This document shows positions 35,097 to 46,826 of a DNA stretch of 64,000 nt, in pieces. Origin of the DNA: Ixodes scapularis (lineage: Eukaryota > Arthropoda > Arachnida > Ixodida > Ixodidae); contig NW_024609879.1 in NCBI RefSeq assembly GCF_016920785.2, forward strand, positions 10,727,145-10,791,144, given 5' to 3'. Under the pieces are notes generated by a model. The model saw nothing but the letters and a program-made list of their open reading frames with translations. It was not told the origin of the DNA and did no database searches. Within the stretch, counting starts at the first letter, position 1; every line of letters starts with the position of its first letter. A program made the position numbers and the translations under genes.

Positions 35097-35272
35097 CGGA
35101 GTTACAACTGGCTCCTTGCCACTGAGGTCTGTTAAAACCAAGTTTTCTGAGAGTATTGAACTTTTTTCTAAGTGAAGTGTTAAGCCTTCTTTAATGTGGA
35201 TCACTTTTTCACTCAAAATGCCTCTGCTTTCAAGGAGCTTTGGATAAGCAACTTCAAAGTTTCGGGAATCAC
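35097..35272 (-). CDS. metalloprotease exon 2 (propeptide start)
   Basis: A 176-bp exon between acceptor TTTTTACAG and donor GTAAGC. It starts with two bases completing a codon from exon 1 (Gly), then 58 codons, and ends phase 0. The peptide has NFEVAYPKLLESRG, EKVIHIKEGLTLHLEKS and LSENLVLTD. The pattern V.YP.LLESRG...LHIKEGLTL.LEKSS is typical of tick salivary reprolysin-like (M12B) metalloprotease prodomains. In the family the mature enzyme is a secreted zinc endopeptidase injected with saliva, acting on host fibrin(ogen) and matrix. Function here is inferred from the prodomain only. Confidence 0.9.
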
Positions 35273-35319
35273 CTGTAAAAACATCAATAAAGCTGAACTT
35301 AATAGTCAAATACAAAGCC

Positions 35320-36340
35320 TCTTTACCGTCCTACAGCAATAGTGACATAAATACTCCCGCGAATGTATTTAATACATGGTATTCGGGTAACTCCGGGCCG
35401 CCATGATATGTTGCAGGGGACACTTCCGGTTAGGATATTGTTTGCATGTGTTTAAAGGGCAACATCATTGCTCGTGTGTTTCGCATTTAAATCTGTCTTT
35501 CGGTATGCTTACGCCTCTACTGGCCTTTTGAAGTACTGTTGGGCTTAGCAATTGAGAGAACAACTTTACTGTGGAAGATCCCCACGAAAGAAAAAATGGC
35601 GCGTGCCTCCGCCTTCGTGCTCGAAAGGTCTCAAACGCGCGCCACGATTTCACGCTCAGTACTCTACTACGCATCATCGCTTAAATTTAATATAAAAAGC
35701 ACGCATCAGACTATTCTTGAGAGCGAATAATTTTGATCGATCGAATCACCCACTTCACTTCTTATGCAAAAAAATATTAAATGAAAGGTTAATTAATATT
35801 CGCCACTTTCGGACATTCGGACGACGGATAATATAACTTTATAGCATAAACTGAATCCAGACGTTTATGACACAGACCAAGTTGGTACTACATAAAATAT
35901 TTAATAACTAAAATAATAGTTTTTATTTTTTTATTTTAGAGAAAAATCATTTTCTAACCTTAATTTGTTGGTGTATTTGAGCTTGTGAACAGATGATTTA
36001 CGCGAGATTTCTGAACAAACTCCAGCAATATCCACCAAAATAACTACGAATACAACGTCAATGATAAGAGATCGTGTCCGCGACGGGGAACTGAAACCCA
36101 AGTTCAGCTCCACGTCAATTTCAGACAAGCCAAAGCTTAAGTTAAAAAAAATTTTTTTTTTTCAGTGTGCAATAAAGCGTCTCTTCGTGACACGATTCAA
36201 GCGAGACCTGAAACATAGCATAACACCACTGTTACCATCCTTTCGATTTCGTAACTCGCTCACGTCGTCAAACGCAACAATTGCGTTAACAAAATAAAAA
36301 AAAAAGAATTATTTGAAAAAATGGGATATATCTCCAGGGT
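35320..36340. other. intronic DNA, no gene recognised
   Basis: AT-rich. It lies in the 6.4-kb intron between exons 1 and 2. Short frames without recognisable motifs. Confidence 0.5.
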
Positions 36341-36386
36341 TGTCACGTGATGGTAACAAATCGGACGCGAAACTAGTTTTCTAAGC

Positions 36387-37307
36387 TTGTTCGCCTGGGT
36401 TCTAGAATATGAAAAAAAAAGTGCCAACATCGGCACAGACATGTTGGCTTACATAGCAGCCCACCCTCACGCCAGCGTGCGTGACGTGAGCACTGATGTA
36501 GCTGTACAAAAACCGTCCGTTTGCAGGATTCTGAAGGAATCTAAGCTTCACCCTCCCACGTTTAGCTGCGTCAGAATTTTCAGGCTAGTCACTCCCAAAA
36601 CAGAGCTGACTTTGCTAAACGAATTACGATCAAATTTGAAGGACCAGACTTTTTCAACACCGTGCTGTGGACATTTTGAAGCAAACTTTTCGCGAAACAA
36701 CCAAGTAAACCTCCTCAACGCCCATTACTGGAGCGAGAAAAATCCCCACTGGCTGGCGCAGTCGCGACATCAGTACCAATTGGCCCTTAACGCCCAGTGG
36801 GGGATCATCGACGGCAGCATCGCTTGTCTCGTCTTTTTTGACCTGACGCCAACTGGAAACCCCCGTAAGAACGAGATCCTTGCAGGTGCAGTGGATGATT
36901 TCGGCTGTAGTCTTCTATTGGCACGCCTTCTACACCTGCTGCTTTAGCACGACGGTGCCGCCGCTCACAGCTGTAGCCAGCCTCAAGCCTAGCTCAACGG
37001 AGCCTTGCAAGAACAGTGTGAAGGGAAGTACGGGTCTGTGGCATTGCCTGCTACGTCACCGAGCGTGACGCCCCTTGATGTCTTCTTGTGGAAGTACGTG
37101 AAAGACCATGTCTACAGCACCAAGCCCACAACGCCAAGCGCATTGAAGGTAACTGTTACGCAAATTTGCCGCGATATTCCTGGGCGTATTATTAGGAGTG
37201 CAACAGCGGACGTGTTAAAAAAATATGTGGGTTCTGTATTCCTTCAGGTGGGCATTAATTCAGGCACGTTCTGTACGCAGCCAACTTTGTTTAAAAAACT
37301 GTTTTGA
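36387..37307 (+). pseudogene. dead Tc1/mariner-like transposase
   Basis: Frames 36387-36947 and 37005-37307 with an intervening segment in a third frame correspond to one DDE transposase. Visible parts: an N-terminal helix-turn-helix-like segment (AHPHASVRDVSTDVAVQKPS), NAHYWSEKNPHW and QLALNAQWGIIDG, then HDGAAAHSC readable out of frame near 36950, then SPSVTPLDVFLWKYVKDHVY, where the family has SPDL(T)PLDFFLW. The first catalytic region (LWTDES in relatives) is disrupted by a frameshift, and the third-region Asp of SPD is Ser. Terminal inverted repeats were not identified. It is in a metalloprotease intron, opposite strand. Confidence 0.85.
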
Positions 37308-37399
37308 ACCGTTGTCTGATTAACGTTAAAGCTGGAGACTCCTTCAGGACGCGGTCTTGATGCCATTATGACTAAATCTCCGCGTCAGAACGATGTCAA

Positions 37400-38300
37400 C
37401 ATCAAGGACAGCGCTGCCTGTTTGTCTTTTTAGTAAGGCGAGCCGTATATGTCGCATCGTTGAGTCGACCTTCAAAAAGTCTCTGAGCGAGAACACATGG
37501 ACGACACGAAAACGACGAAAACACGCTCAAACTTGTGGGGACCCTCTCCCTGGCTCCTCCGCTCTCCGTGACCTTGCCGCTCCCTGCCGCCGTACTGTCG
37601 GGCGCTCCTTCGTTCCCCGTGACCTTCCCGTTTTCCGTCGCCGTCCTGTCGCGGAACCTCCGAGCTCTCCGGGAGGAACGGGGCAAGCGCCCCCTCACCC
37701 AGCGCTGACGTCGAAGGGTCGGCTCGCAGCAAGGTTCCCGATTGGACGGTCGGCGGTACAAGGACTTGGGAAGGTCTTAAGAGGGGAACGGAGACAAAGG
37801 AAGAGGGCTTGGGGGCTGCCGACTTGACAAGGGACTGGTCACGGAGGCGAGCTCGGACGGCGCTGGACGCTGGCGCAGGGAGTGCGGGCACTACGTCGAG
37901 TGGCGGATTCGACAAACGGACCGGACAGTGACCCAGGACGACGACGTCCCCATGACGCGGCGTGGACGACCACCGCTGGGACTCGGAGAAGCTGCTCGGG
38001 CAGCGAACTCTCCCCCGGCCTCGCTGATGACCGTCCCCCGATCCCGAAACCCCCCCAAGGGAATGAGTGAGTGAATAAACCCTTTTGCCGAGAGCGAAGC
38101 ATTGAAGTGTCATATTCATCCGGAGCCAGGGTTTGAGGGAATCGGAGCTGGAAGATGCCCGCAAACTGTATATAAACTGCGTCGTCAGAGAGCGTGCTTT
38201 TTTCGGAGGTTCGCTATCACGTTTACGTCGGTGCGTGGGCTTTCGCTTCCAAGTCGTCTTAGGGATAACATAATAAATAGTCCCCGTGACTTTTTCCGGT
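37400..38300. other. GC-rich block, possible LTR remnant, no gene assigned
   Basis: High-GC stretch with a diverged direct duplication (CCGTGACCTTGCCG near 37566 and CCGTGACCTTCCCG near 37617). An AATAAA-like GAATAAACCC at 38073 is followed by a shift back to AT-rich DNA, as at the end of an LTR. The 291-codon minus frame (38347-37472) is low complexity (Arg/Gly/Ser/Pro) and matches nothing I recognise. Confidence 0.35.
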
Positions 38301-38309
38301 GAGACGTGT

Positions 38310-41300
38310 TGCGCGTCTATTTTTTTTAAATGTTTTTTCAAATGCATTTTGTTTGTCTTTTTTTACTACCTTATTTTTTTATGAACAAATAAAATTATCA
38401 TTTTCTTCCGTTGCCTCCAGTGAATACGTTATCGCGGGTAGAACTCGCGCACGCTCTCTCTCTACCCTTTCCACAAGGCGGCAGCGGGTGCTGAAGTATA
38501 TCTTGGGGTCCACACAAACACGAAGCCCTGTCTTGTATAGCGCGAGAGCGATAAGGTGGGCTTTGTTCGTTCAGAGCACGTATGAGAGCGCTGCAATCGG
38601 AACGCGCGGGCACCTTGTCACAAGGTTCCTTTTTTTTAATTTCGCGGGCTTTCTTTTTAGGTTAAGAAAGACAAGCGCGCAATGTATATCATTTAAAAAC
38701 ACCTTCATTGAGTGTTCCTTAGTGGGCTCTACAGGTTACCAAAACACACCTTGGCTTTTAAACGAGTAATTCCTAGTAAACTCAAACACTAGACGCACTA
38801 AAAAGTTGTGGACTTTCCCAAAAAGTTTTTAAAAACATATACAGTTAATTTAACTCTCGCCAAGCGTTCCATTATTTTTATTGGCCAAGCGTTGTGCAAG
38901 TTATCGGAGACACTTTTTATACACTCCGCAATTGAAAAAAAAAGGAACACAAAAACGTTTGTTATGTGAATACACCGCACTATATGGGTTGCGTCTGCAG
39001 TCGGTGTGGTTTACACAATCTCTCTTTCCTGTGGAAGTATTTATATAGACGCTTTGCAGCAGCCGTGCATGGGCGGCGCCATAACCGACTTTCCGTGTTT
39101 CCTTCTACTTTTTGCGTTTGCTTCACTTCATCATTACCACAGCAGGAAAGGTTATTGCCATGATAGTTTCTCCTTTGTTGTTCTCCCAAGCGTTGGCCTT
39201 TGCGGACGCTCGTGAACGCCCGCTTCAATGGCTACGCATCTCCGTAGGACAAAAGAAGGTCAGCAATAGCGGCAGTAATCTGGCATACGTGCAAAGAGTC
39301 TATAGGACAACCGGGCAGATGAGTAAACGACCGGCTTCGTGAGCACTCTCTTTTTTGACGGTGCGCTGCATCGGGACTTCTCGCTGTACATAGTAATGGA
39401 TAAGGCTGTACTCCGCACTTATATAATGTTGAAACACTGTCCAAATATCAGAGAAAGATAGCTAGAGTAATTTAGATTGCTTTTTGAACCTGTCTTCTGT
39501 GGCAGTGGAGAAGTTTGGACGTGAGGTTTGTGCCAGTGTTGAATCAATGAACCCTTTTGGTGGTGACTTATCGATTATTAATCAGACTGTCAGATTTATG
39601 TTACCGTGAGTGTAATATAATACATCCCTGTACAGTTTTTTTTAAATTTTTTTTTGGGTCAACCTATTTTGTTTTGAAAGAGAACGTGTTTCGTTAGTCA
39701 GGGCTGTATTTGTTCTTCTTCTCGTCCTTGTGTTCATTTTTGCTCTCTTTTTTATTTCTTCGAACAAGCACCGTCTAGACCATCTTCTACCCTTACTTCA
39801 GTTCCTTTCAAAAAATATTCTCGAGTTCAAATAAAAAAAAAACGTATATCAGGCGTGGAAAATTCTAATCAGTGAAAGCTTGCAGATTGCGATAGGAGTA
39901 GGCAAGAACGCAGCTCGCTTCAGTGATAAGGCTTTTCTCCCGGGAAAAATAATTAGGTGTTGCTTAAACATGACCTCTAACCCTACAGAAATAGCAGGCT
40001 GGCATGTTTACGTAGCTAACATAAAATAGCACCCGATTCATAAAAATTTTCGGATATTGCTACTTTATTTTAGTAGCCGAATAGACTAAAACGATTGAGT
40101 AAACTGATTTTTTTTTCGGGAACGGTATGCACATCAAAACGAAATTCTCAAAAATTATTAACAAGAGGTTCGGTATCAATGAGAAACAAAAATATAGACT
40201 ACAATATTCTGCCGTACTTGCGGTAAGGCTTCGAAAGGCACAGAAATGACTATTTTTAGACAAGTATATTGTCATAATATGAATAAATTTGAAAGATCCC
40301 AGATTCAAATTTCAGCTACTTTTATCATAGCACCTTGAGTGAACAATATGTCATTAAGATATTTGTAAACTACACAATTAGCCAGCCATTTCATGATCTT
40401 GTCGTGTGCTGACCGGTGGAACATTCCAGCGCAGACCCCCAGTACTACTTACTCAAGAAAACATAAGTGCACGGTACTTTTACTTAGTTTTACTGAATTT
40501 GCAATTTATGATGTTGGTGTTAGAGTTAAGCCTGTCGACTACTTAGAAGTCTCCGTAATATCACTAAAAAAGCTTAGCGTGTAATCAACAACATTTTTTT
40601 TGTGAAATCTGTATGCGGTAAACATTGTAAAAAAAACTATATCCTTTCAACATTACTGAAGCGTAACAAAATGTTAGTGTCCTTCCATAAATGAAATCAA
40701 AACAGACACTAGGAAAACACGGAGTTTAAAGTGTAGCGAGAGATATTGTCGATGGTGTAATCACTGTAAGAAACAATAGCGTTTCCTTATCCGGTTATTG
40801 AAAATCGAGCTCCCTTAACATTAGTGAACTTCGCTAACACCTCCTAAGTAGGGAAGCCGTAGAGCTGATTTTTCTACGCCACCCACCAAAAGCCGTCGCT
40901 GACCAGAGATAGAAACGATAATTGAACAGGATTACCAGCTGAACGCCGACGCAGCCTTTCTGCCCATTCTGTTTTGTGCTGGCCATTAGTAAGTGATGAG
41001 GAAAAATCAGTACGACGACCATGTTATCAGGAGTTGTTGATGTCGTCTCATATTCACTGCTCGTCTTCATTGATTCGATTATCGAAAGTTGCTTTTCAGT
41101 TGTGTAAATACTAGAAAAGCGGTACTTGCATCTTCGAACAGATTTTAAACAGCTTAAGTTTTAATTTTATGCGCGCATTTGTTGAGTACATTCCAACCTG
41201 CTAGCTAGCACGCAAGGGTCCGTTTACAAAGCATCGTGTGCATATGTTTGACTAAATTACGTCGAGCTAAAGCTGTGCATTGACGAACATTTGCGGGTCG

Positions 41301-41690
41301 TGTGCTGTGCGACAAGTTACACCTTGAATAGGTTGGCAAGCCTCATAGAAATCAGGGTTGTCTCGGTAACACACATCTGTTTCTTCATGCAAATATCTGC
41401 ATTACTACGATATTGAACCTCAGATCACCGAAAGTGTCATAAAATATTTAAGAACACTCCAAATGCTCTCTGTATAACAAACTTTAGTACATTTTGTCAT
41501 GGCGTATAATATTTTGTACTCAGTTCCAACAAGCTATGTGGGGCACAAAGCGTAATGGTGGTTCTGTAAAATTGCTTTGACATATACGGAAGCACGCGTA
41601 TGCACTAGTATATATGATATCTACTAAACTTACAATTCCAAATTAAGTGGTTTGTCAGGAACAAACCAATGAATTGTACTAAAATTATAC
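38310..41690. other. intronic DNA, no gene recognised
   Basis: AT-rich, with scattered frames under 160 codons and no recognisable domain. Part of the intron following metalloprotease exon 1. Confidence 0.45.
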
Positions 41691-41694
41691 ATAC

Positions 41695-41755
41695 CTCTCG
41701 CAGTGGCATTTTGGATTAAAGCCGACAAAGCGCATATAAAAATATACCGCATCAT
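41695..41755 (-). CDS. metalloprotease exon 1 (signal peptide)
   Basis: A 61-bp coding exon: ATG at 41755 (a second ATG follows at 41752), 20 codons and one base of a Gly codon, then donor GTATGT. The peptide MMRYIFICALSALIQNATAR is a typical secretion signal with a hydrophobic core. Its phase-1 end fits exactly the two-base start of exon 2 at 35272, giving Gly, and the next residues match tick reprolysin prodomains just after the signal. A TATAAAA box lies 38-45 bp upstream of the ATG. The distance to exon 2 is 6.4 kb. The start choice between the two ATGs is arbitrary. Confidence 0.8.
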
Positions 41756-41792
41756 TTTCTTCTCTACAAGGTGTTAGCTGTTTTACCATGAG

Positions 41793-41800
41793 TTTTTATA
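41793..41800 (-). promoter_or_regulatory. TATA box of the metalloprotease gene
   Basis: TATAAAAA on the minus strand predicts a start of transcription near 41765-41770 and a 5' UTR of about 10-15 bases, short but plausible for secreted salivary protein genes. Position relative to the ATG is the only support. Confidence 0.5.
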
Positions 41801-41849
41801 GAAAATGAACATCCTGTTAGTTCAATACATTGACCCCTTCAGTATTGAC

Positions 41850-43080
41850 CTTTTTATTTTCTGGTGCTAAAGGGCACCGGAAAATTACGTAAAAACGATG
41901 AAATTGCGCATAGTGTGTTCTTTAATGGTCAACGGCAGTTGTTGCGTTCTTGAAATTTTTTTTACAATAGATTTGGATTTAGTTGACGCAGTATAAGATA
42001 TTTGCTTTAGGAGTGTTGATTTTGTAGTGTGGTTTCATTTGAAATCGAACATGTGTGTCTTAGTGTGTGTTTTGATTCGCTTAAAAACATATTTAGCCCC
42101 ATTTCGCTTATAAACTAACCCACTCCGGTTATTTTTTTTTTATTTCTCCACAAATTTTTTGGACTAAAGATAGGTAAAACGCTTCGTTCAGGCTGTTTTT
42201 TTTATTCAGTTCTGGCAGTTCTGGTAAAAGGGTAAAGGAGAATCACTCAGTAATTATTCTTGTTATTGTAAGTTGCATGGCCGTTTGACCAAACCGCTTT
42301 AACATATTTCATGCTTATAATTAAAAAGAAAAAAACACACATTTTTTACCTTTTTCTGCCAAATCTGGAGCCTTGAGTCTTCGGATTCATTGTAAATTTG
42401 TTTACTAAAAACCATATGCCTTTAGGCCTATTCATATGCTATCGACAGTTACCATTTTAGTTAAATTTATTTAGGGAAATAATAGCTATACGTTTTTAAA
42501 TTTTATCAAAAAGTTAATGTAGCCATACTTTGAGCCCATATTATCTAAAAAAGAACTCTTTTTTGTCTCAGCGGGTAATCTGTTTGTGCAGGTAATCGAA
42601 ATTACCCCTTTTTCGTTGTATTTTAGTTCATGTGCGTAAACACACATTCACCCGAATCGGCTGTAGGATAGTTTCTCAAGTTGGCTTTAGTGCGAGGCTT
42701 TTAGCCTTAGAGTGCTAAGGCAAGGGGTTCGGAAGTGTTCTAGAGGTGAAGGGGCCACAGAACGAGTGAGCTAAAACATGTATTTGCTTTTATCAAATAA
42801 TATCCTGCCTTGGTCGAGTGTTTTTTTAAGCTTAAGGAAATACAAGGGTTGATTAGGTGATTGGATGAGGAGATGAATAATGTATGTTATGTAATCTATA
42901 AATAAAATGAGAAATCCTTTCTTCTGTTGCTACGAGCCCGTTGGCTATAATGCGCCTACTCCAGCGTCCTTAGTTTGTCTTTTTTTTAATATAGTGGTGG
43001 AGATGGGCCGACGTGCCCCCAATACCAGAGCAAGTCTGTCCCTACTCCGGCGCTGTTCTGACGGCACTGGAAAACAATGT
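41850..43080. other. no gene recognised
   Basis: AT-rich region upstream of the metalloprotease start. No other exon was found. Confidence 0.5.
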
Positions 43081-43086
43081 TTTTTA

Positions 43087-43164
43087 ACGATGATGCTGAT
43101 GATGATGATGATCACAATGATGGTGATGATGATGATGATGGTTATTATTATTATTATTATTAAT
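43087..43164. repeat. GAT and ATT microsatellites
   Basis: Interrupted (GAT)n from 43087 to about 43140, followed directly by (ATT)n to about 43164. (ATT)n tails mark 3' ends of some LINEs, as in the 46.8-kb element. Confidence 0.85.
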
Positions 43165-43419
43165 TAAGTTAGGACACATGAATCGGGGTGTATATTTACA
43201 TATCTTTTTTTATCTCAGACTAGCGTTTATATTATTTGTCGTCCCGCATCGTGTTTGTGTTTTTTTTATTTGTTATGTTCATTACCTCCCAAAAGCGCTC
43301 GGACTCAACCCTAACGGTTTTTATAACCAAATGATACATTCGCACGGTAGACCTGTTGTTGTCGTTAGCACTGCAGACTCCTATCTGCTCCAGCTCCTTA
43401 TAGTCGAAGTTGTATAAAG

Positions 43420-44580
43420 TTTAACAATGTGTGACGTTCATAGATATGGTCAGGTCTCAATGCGATGGTCGACATAAAATAATATATGTCAGAATAAACG
43501 TTTTCTTATTATGAAACAACTCAACATGACTGTGCTAAGGTCAGTTTTGTAAAAGGCGAATGGAAAACAGTTCTTGCTTTGTCTTTCTATCCCTCAGCGA
43601 GTACAGAAAATAAAATAAATTGATACAGCGCACGTGTTCACATGATGTTTGCTTTGAGCTGATCTTTATTCATTTTAGACGGAGTGAATAGAACGTTGTA
43701 ATATCCATTTTGAATCTCAGAAATATCAGGCCGGTCTCCTAAACAGCCCTTATCAACGATATTTTAATTACGAATTCCTTCCAGCAATTCATAATTACTT
43801 TTACAGCATGTTTAAGTGCGGAATCTAGATAAAACAATCAGGATTATCCTTGTCCAGTTCTTGGTGGCTATGTTCATTATCTAAAGGCTAACCTTCCGCG
43901 TACTGTAAAAATGGCACACATTTTTCACACGAAAGTCGGCCTGCAGTTCTGTCCATTTCAACAGCAGGTGCTTTTATCATTCGCGGATTAATCGTGAATT
44001 ACTGAAACGCTTACAGAAGTAAACATCAGGGCCCGTTTGCACAAAGCACTAACCGTGGCTGAAGTTAGCCGCAGTACCTAGGAGAGGGATTTTGAAATCA
44101 CGTGACTGGCTCAGTAGGGATGCGGGGAGACATGGGCGGTGCCCCGGTGAGTGAGCACTGCTCGCTTTAAAACTAATATGTCGTTGTAGCTGCAATATCG
44201 GGTGCGTTAGTCAGCAACGAATGGTGCAGGAGGCTTTCGCTTTGCCTTAACTCACCTAAATCGCAATGCATGAGCAATGACCTCGCCGCATTTTTAGATA
44301 GTCTTTCAATTCTGGCCATTCGTAAGCCTAAATGAACGCGATAATTGTCGGCATGGCAAAGTCTTTGGAAAGTGGATTGTCTTGACTTAATCGGCCGAGT
44401 ATTGACAGCACACGAAAGCAGACAGCGCCCCAATAAATGTTTTTTTCTAAATTTGTTCGTTCGGTTCCCCTACACCCTTCCCAAGATGCTGTGGCAGAAA
44501 CAAGATACAAACGCACCTTTGTAAACAATCCCACTGTTATACCTCTGTTCAGCATGAGAAACGCGCGCACTGTAGATTTT
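43420..44580. other. no gene recognised
   Basis: AT-rich. The last part (from about 44200) may belong to the decayed LINE that follows, but its frames are too broken to call. Confidence 0.45.
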
Positions 44581-44599
44581 ATTTGACTGACTAGTCCAA

Positions 44600-45560
44600 T
44601 GCCCGTAACCCCTATCTTACAAACTGTAGTCCCATGGGATTGCAGCCTCATTTTCTGTGACTGCTCACTTACCAAATACAATAAGAAAGACTCTTCTCCA
44701 GAGTCCATGAGACAATAGGTTTTCGAACTTTACAAAATAAATTTTGTGCACTGCTCATTGTACATGGATTACCCGAAGAAAGAAACAGTTGTTGGATGTG
44801 GCATGGCCGGACCCTCTGTTTGACGTACCCAGAGAATTTCACCCGCAACCACCATTCTAACGGCACAACTATGCGGTCAACGTCTTGCCTTTAACCATAC
44901 TGTGAAAACAGGCGGCGTGCACGCTGTTGTCTTCAATGACTCACTTAGTTTTCTGCAAGCACTCACATCACTAAAAGCTAGTAAAATCCCGTTAATCAGA
45001 GAGCTGGAGAACAAAATTAATCTTGCTTCCAGAAAAAAAAAAAGATAGACATAGTTGTGTTGAGTTACTAGCCACGTTAGAATACCTGGAAATAAAAAAA
45101 AAGAATATCCCGCAGCCCGTTCTGCTGGTGAGAGGGAAGTGAAATTGCATAATATCCCAAATAAGGATTACCATAGACGTGTAAAACCTCGTGTCACCCG
45201 AAACTGGCACCGTCAGTGCGATGAAAATATAACACGCTCTATACAGTAAATCCATTGCCCAGTGAGTGGGAGAGTGCACGGCACAGTGAACATATTTATG
45301 AGGTTGTATTGTGCCGACTGAGGATAGAGAAGACGCACCTCACTCACGGCCATCTTCTGCGCAAGGAAGAGGCTTTCGACTGTGTGCACTGCAATAAACC
45401 ATTGACTGTTCCAGACGTATTGCTTGAATGTTAAGCGTCTGGCTCTCCGCGACGTAAATATTTTCTCAAATATATCAGGAGCATAAACAGTTACACTTCA
45501 GAATCCTACTCGGTAACGAGGCGCTTATTGCACGCTCTGTTTTTAACTCGTCTTAGCGAT
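44600..45560 (+). pseudogene. LINE fragment with RNase H-like region
   Basis: Broken plus frames read VGCGMAGPS, ISPATTILTAQLCG, HAVVFNDSLSFLQALTSLKASK and NPLIREL-like sequence, then a TSHVRIPGN segment, then a cysteine/histidine-poor tail with TVYTAINH. This is the order of the RNase H domain and C-terminal end of Jockey/I-type LINEs (consensus YTDGS, ...AEL, FTDSLS.LQAL, WVPSHVGI.GNE). Several stops and frameshifts make it dead. The RT part is absent here. The overlapping 126-codon minus frame (44708-44328) is probably a shadow. Confidence 0.7.
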
Positions 45561-45587
45561 ATTGGTCTTTTACGCGTATTATGATGT

Positions 45588-45684
45588 GAGCTTGCTCATA
45601 TATATAAAGATATGAGCAAGCTCATATCTTTATATGATATCTTGCTAATATAAAGATATGAGCAAGCTCATATCTTTATATGAT
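45588..45684. repeat. tandem palindromes GAGCAAGCTC
   Basis: ATATGAGCAAGCTCATAT occurs at about 45610 and 45656, each flanked by AAAGAT/ATCTTT; a partial copy precedes. Each copy is itself a hairpin and the copies are 46 bp apart. Confidence 0.8.
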
Positions 45685-45953
45685 CATGCCTTCCCGCTAA
45701 GAACCTTGAAAACACATAAGAAGAAAGAAAGCCTTGGGAGACTCCTACGCTATATAAGAGAATAAAATATTGAGACTCATTATAACATAATTTTTTCAAC
45801 CTAAGAGATATAGATATGATTACAACGCAATTAAATGCAAAGGTGAAAGCGAGCTGGACAAGACGACGAAAATAATCTATGAGGAAGAGGAGCAAGAGGG
45901 ACAAAGGACAAACACAAATCTCCAAACACAGCTAGGTGACTGGTCCGCGACCG

Positions 45954-45959
45954 AAAAAA
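45954..45959 (-). terminator. pol III terminator of tRNA-Thr
   Basis: Six A on the plus strand (T6 in the transcript) two bases past the tRNA 3' end. Confidence 0.65.
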
Positions 45960-45961
45960 TC

Positions 45962-46034
45962 AGCCTGGTCCGGGTATCGAACCCGGCATTTCTCCATTAC
46001 AAGTGGAGCGCTCTACCAACTGAGCTAACCAGGG
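45962..46034 (-). tRNA. tRNA-Thr (anticodon TGT), 5' end altered
   Basis: A 73-nt cloverleaf: acceptor CCCTGGT/ACCAGGC (only the first pair C-C fails), D arm GCTC/GAGC with TAGCTCAGTTGG as A box, anticodon stem CTCCA/TGGAG with loop CTTGTAA (TGT, threonine ACA), T arm CCGGG-TTCGATA-CCCGG, discriminator T as in animal tRNA-Thr. A T6 terminator follows. The 5' end abuts a mirror copy of its first 20 bases (see the repeat), which probably changed base 1 and the upstream flank. Possibly still transcribed, since its promoter is internal. Confidence 0.75.
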
Positions 46035-46053
46035 GTTAGCTCAGTTGGTAGAG
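46011..46053. repeat. 20-bp inverted duplication of the tRNA-Thr 5' end
   Basis: CTCTACCAACTGAGCTAACC (46011-46030) is the exact complement of 46034-46053 with AGG between. The second arm is a mirror copy of the D-arm half of the tRNA, and the LINE fragment begins immediately after it. Confidence 0.9.
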
Positions 46054-46059
46054 TACAAT

Positions 46060-46826
46060 ATAGATATCATTGTCAAGTTCAAAAAAAGTTCGAAACAAAC
46101 TAAATTCTGATCTAAAAAAGGCACGACGAGAATATTATATAAATAAATTCATGAGCATCCCAGGTGACCCGAAGAAAATCTGGAGCACCGTAGGAACTTT
46201 GATTTCCAGCCCTAGTGATCAACCTCCTACTGAACTGAAAATTGACGGCGAAAGTTACGGAGGTAAACAGCTCTCAGACATGTTTAATATTCATTTTCTA
46301 ACATCAGGAGCATCCTTGTCTCCCCCACCCAATGCAGCTGATGACGTTTCATATATACGTAATAACGTAACCAGTTCAATTTTCTTTTCTCCTACGGACG
46401 AGGAAGAAATAAGTACCTTGATTGCTTGCTTTAAAAACAGTACTGCCCCAGGTGAAGGCGGTCTCAAAGCTGAACCAATTAAATTCATTTCAAATGAAAT
46501 ATTAACTCCGCTAACGCACATATGCAACACGTCATTGTTAACGGGTCGCTTTCCAGATAGAATGAAAGTAGCACGCGTTTGCGTTGTACATAAGGGTGGT
46601 GCACGGAATGACCTCAGTAATTACTGGCCGATTTCTCTACTTTCACTTTTTTCTTTATTATTAACAATCGCCTGACTAGTTTTTTCACAAAACATAATAT
46701 AATCTCGGAAGAGCGGTTTGGGTTTCAAAAAAAGTAATCGACGGAAATGGCACTCCTAAATATTAAAGATAAAATTATTACAAATATTGGAAATAGACAG
46801 TTTACCAACGAAATAGTTCTTGACTT
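46060..46826 (+). pseudogene. LINE reverse transcriptase, first part (interrupted copy)
   Basis: A frame from 46070 to 46675 encodes KKARREYYINKF, DPKKIWSTV, SPTDEEEISTLIACFKNSTAPG, LKAEPIKFIS, ICNTSLLTGRFPDRMKVARV and HKGGARNDLSNYWPIS, the pre-RT and early RT region of a LINE (NYRPIS is the usual motif). It continues out of frame with ISEERFGFQKK and ALLNIKDKIITNI...QF until about 46826, where a minus-strand LINE is inserted. The rest resumes at 49148. Confidence 0.85.

Noticed and set aside
38020..38050. CTGATGA followed by GAAA as a hammerhead
   Set aside because: The bases between do not pair into a stem II, so the match is by chance in GC-rich DNA.
37472..38347. 291-codon minus frame as a gene
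   Set aside because: The GC-rich block gives long frames by chance. Composition is low-complexity Arg/Gly/Pro/Ser, there is no domain, no splice signals, and it ends in AT-rich DNA.
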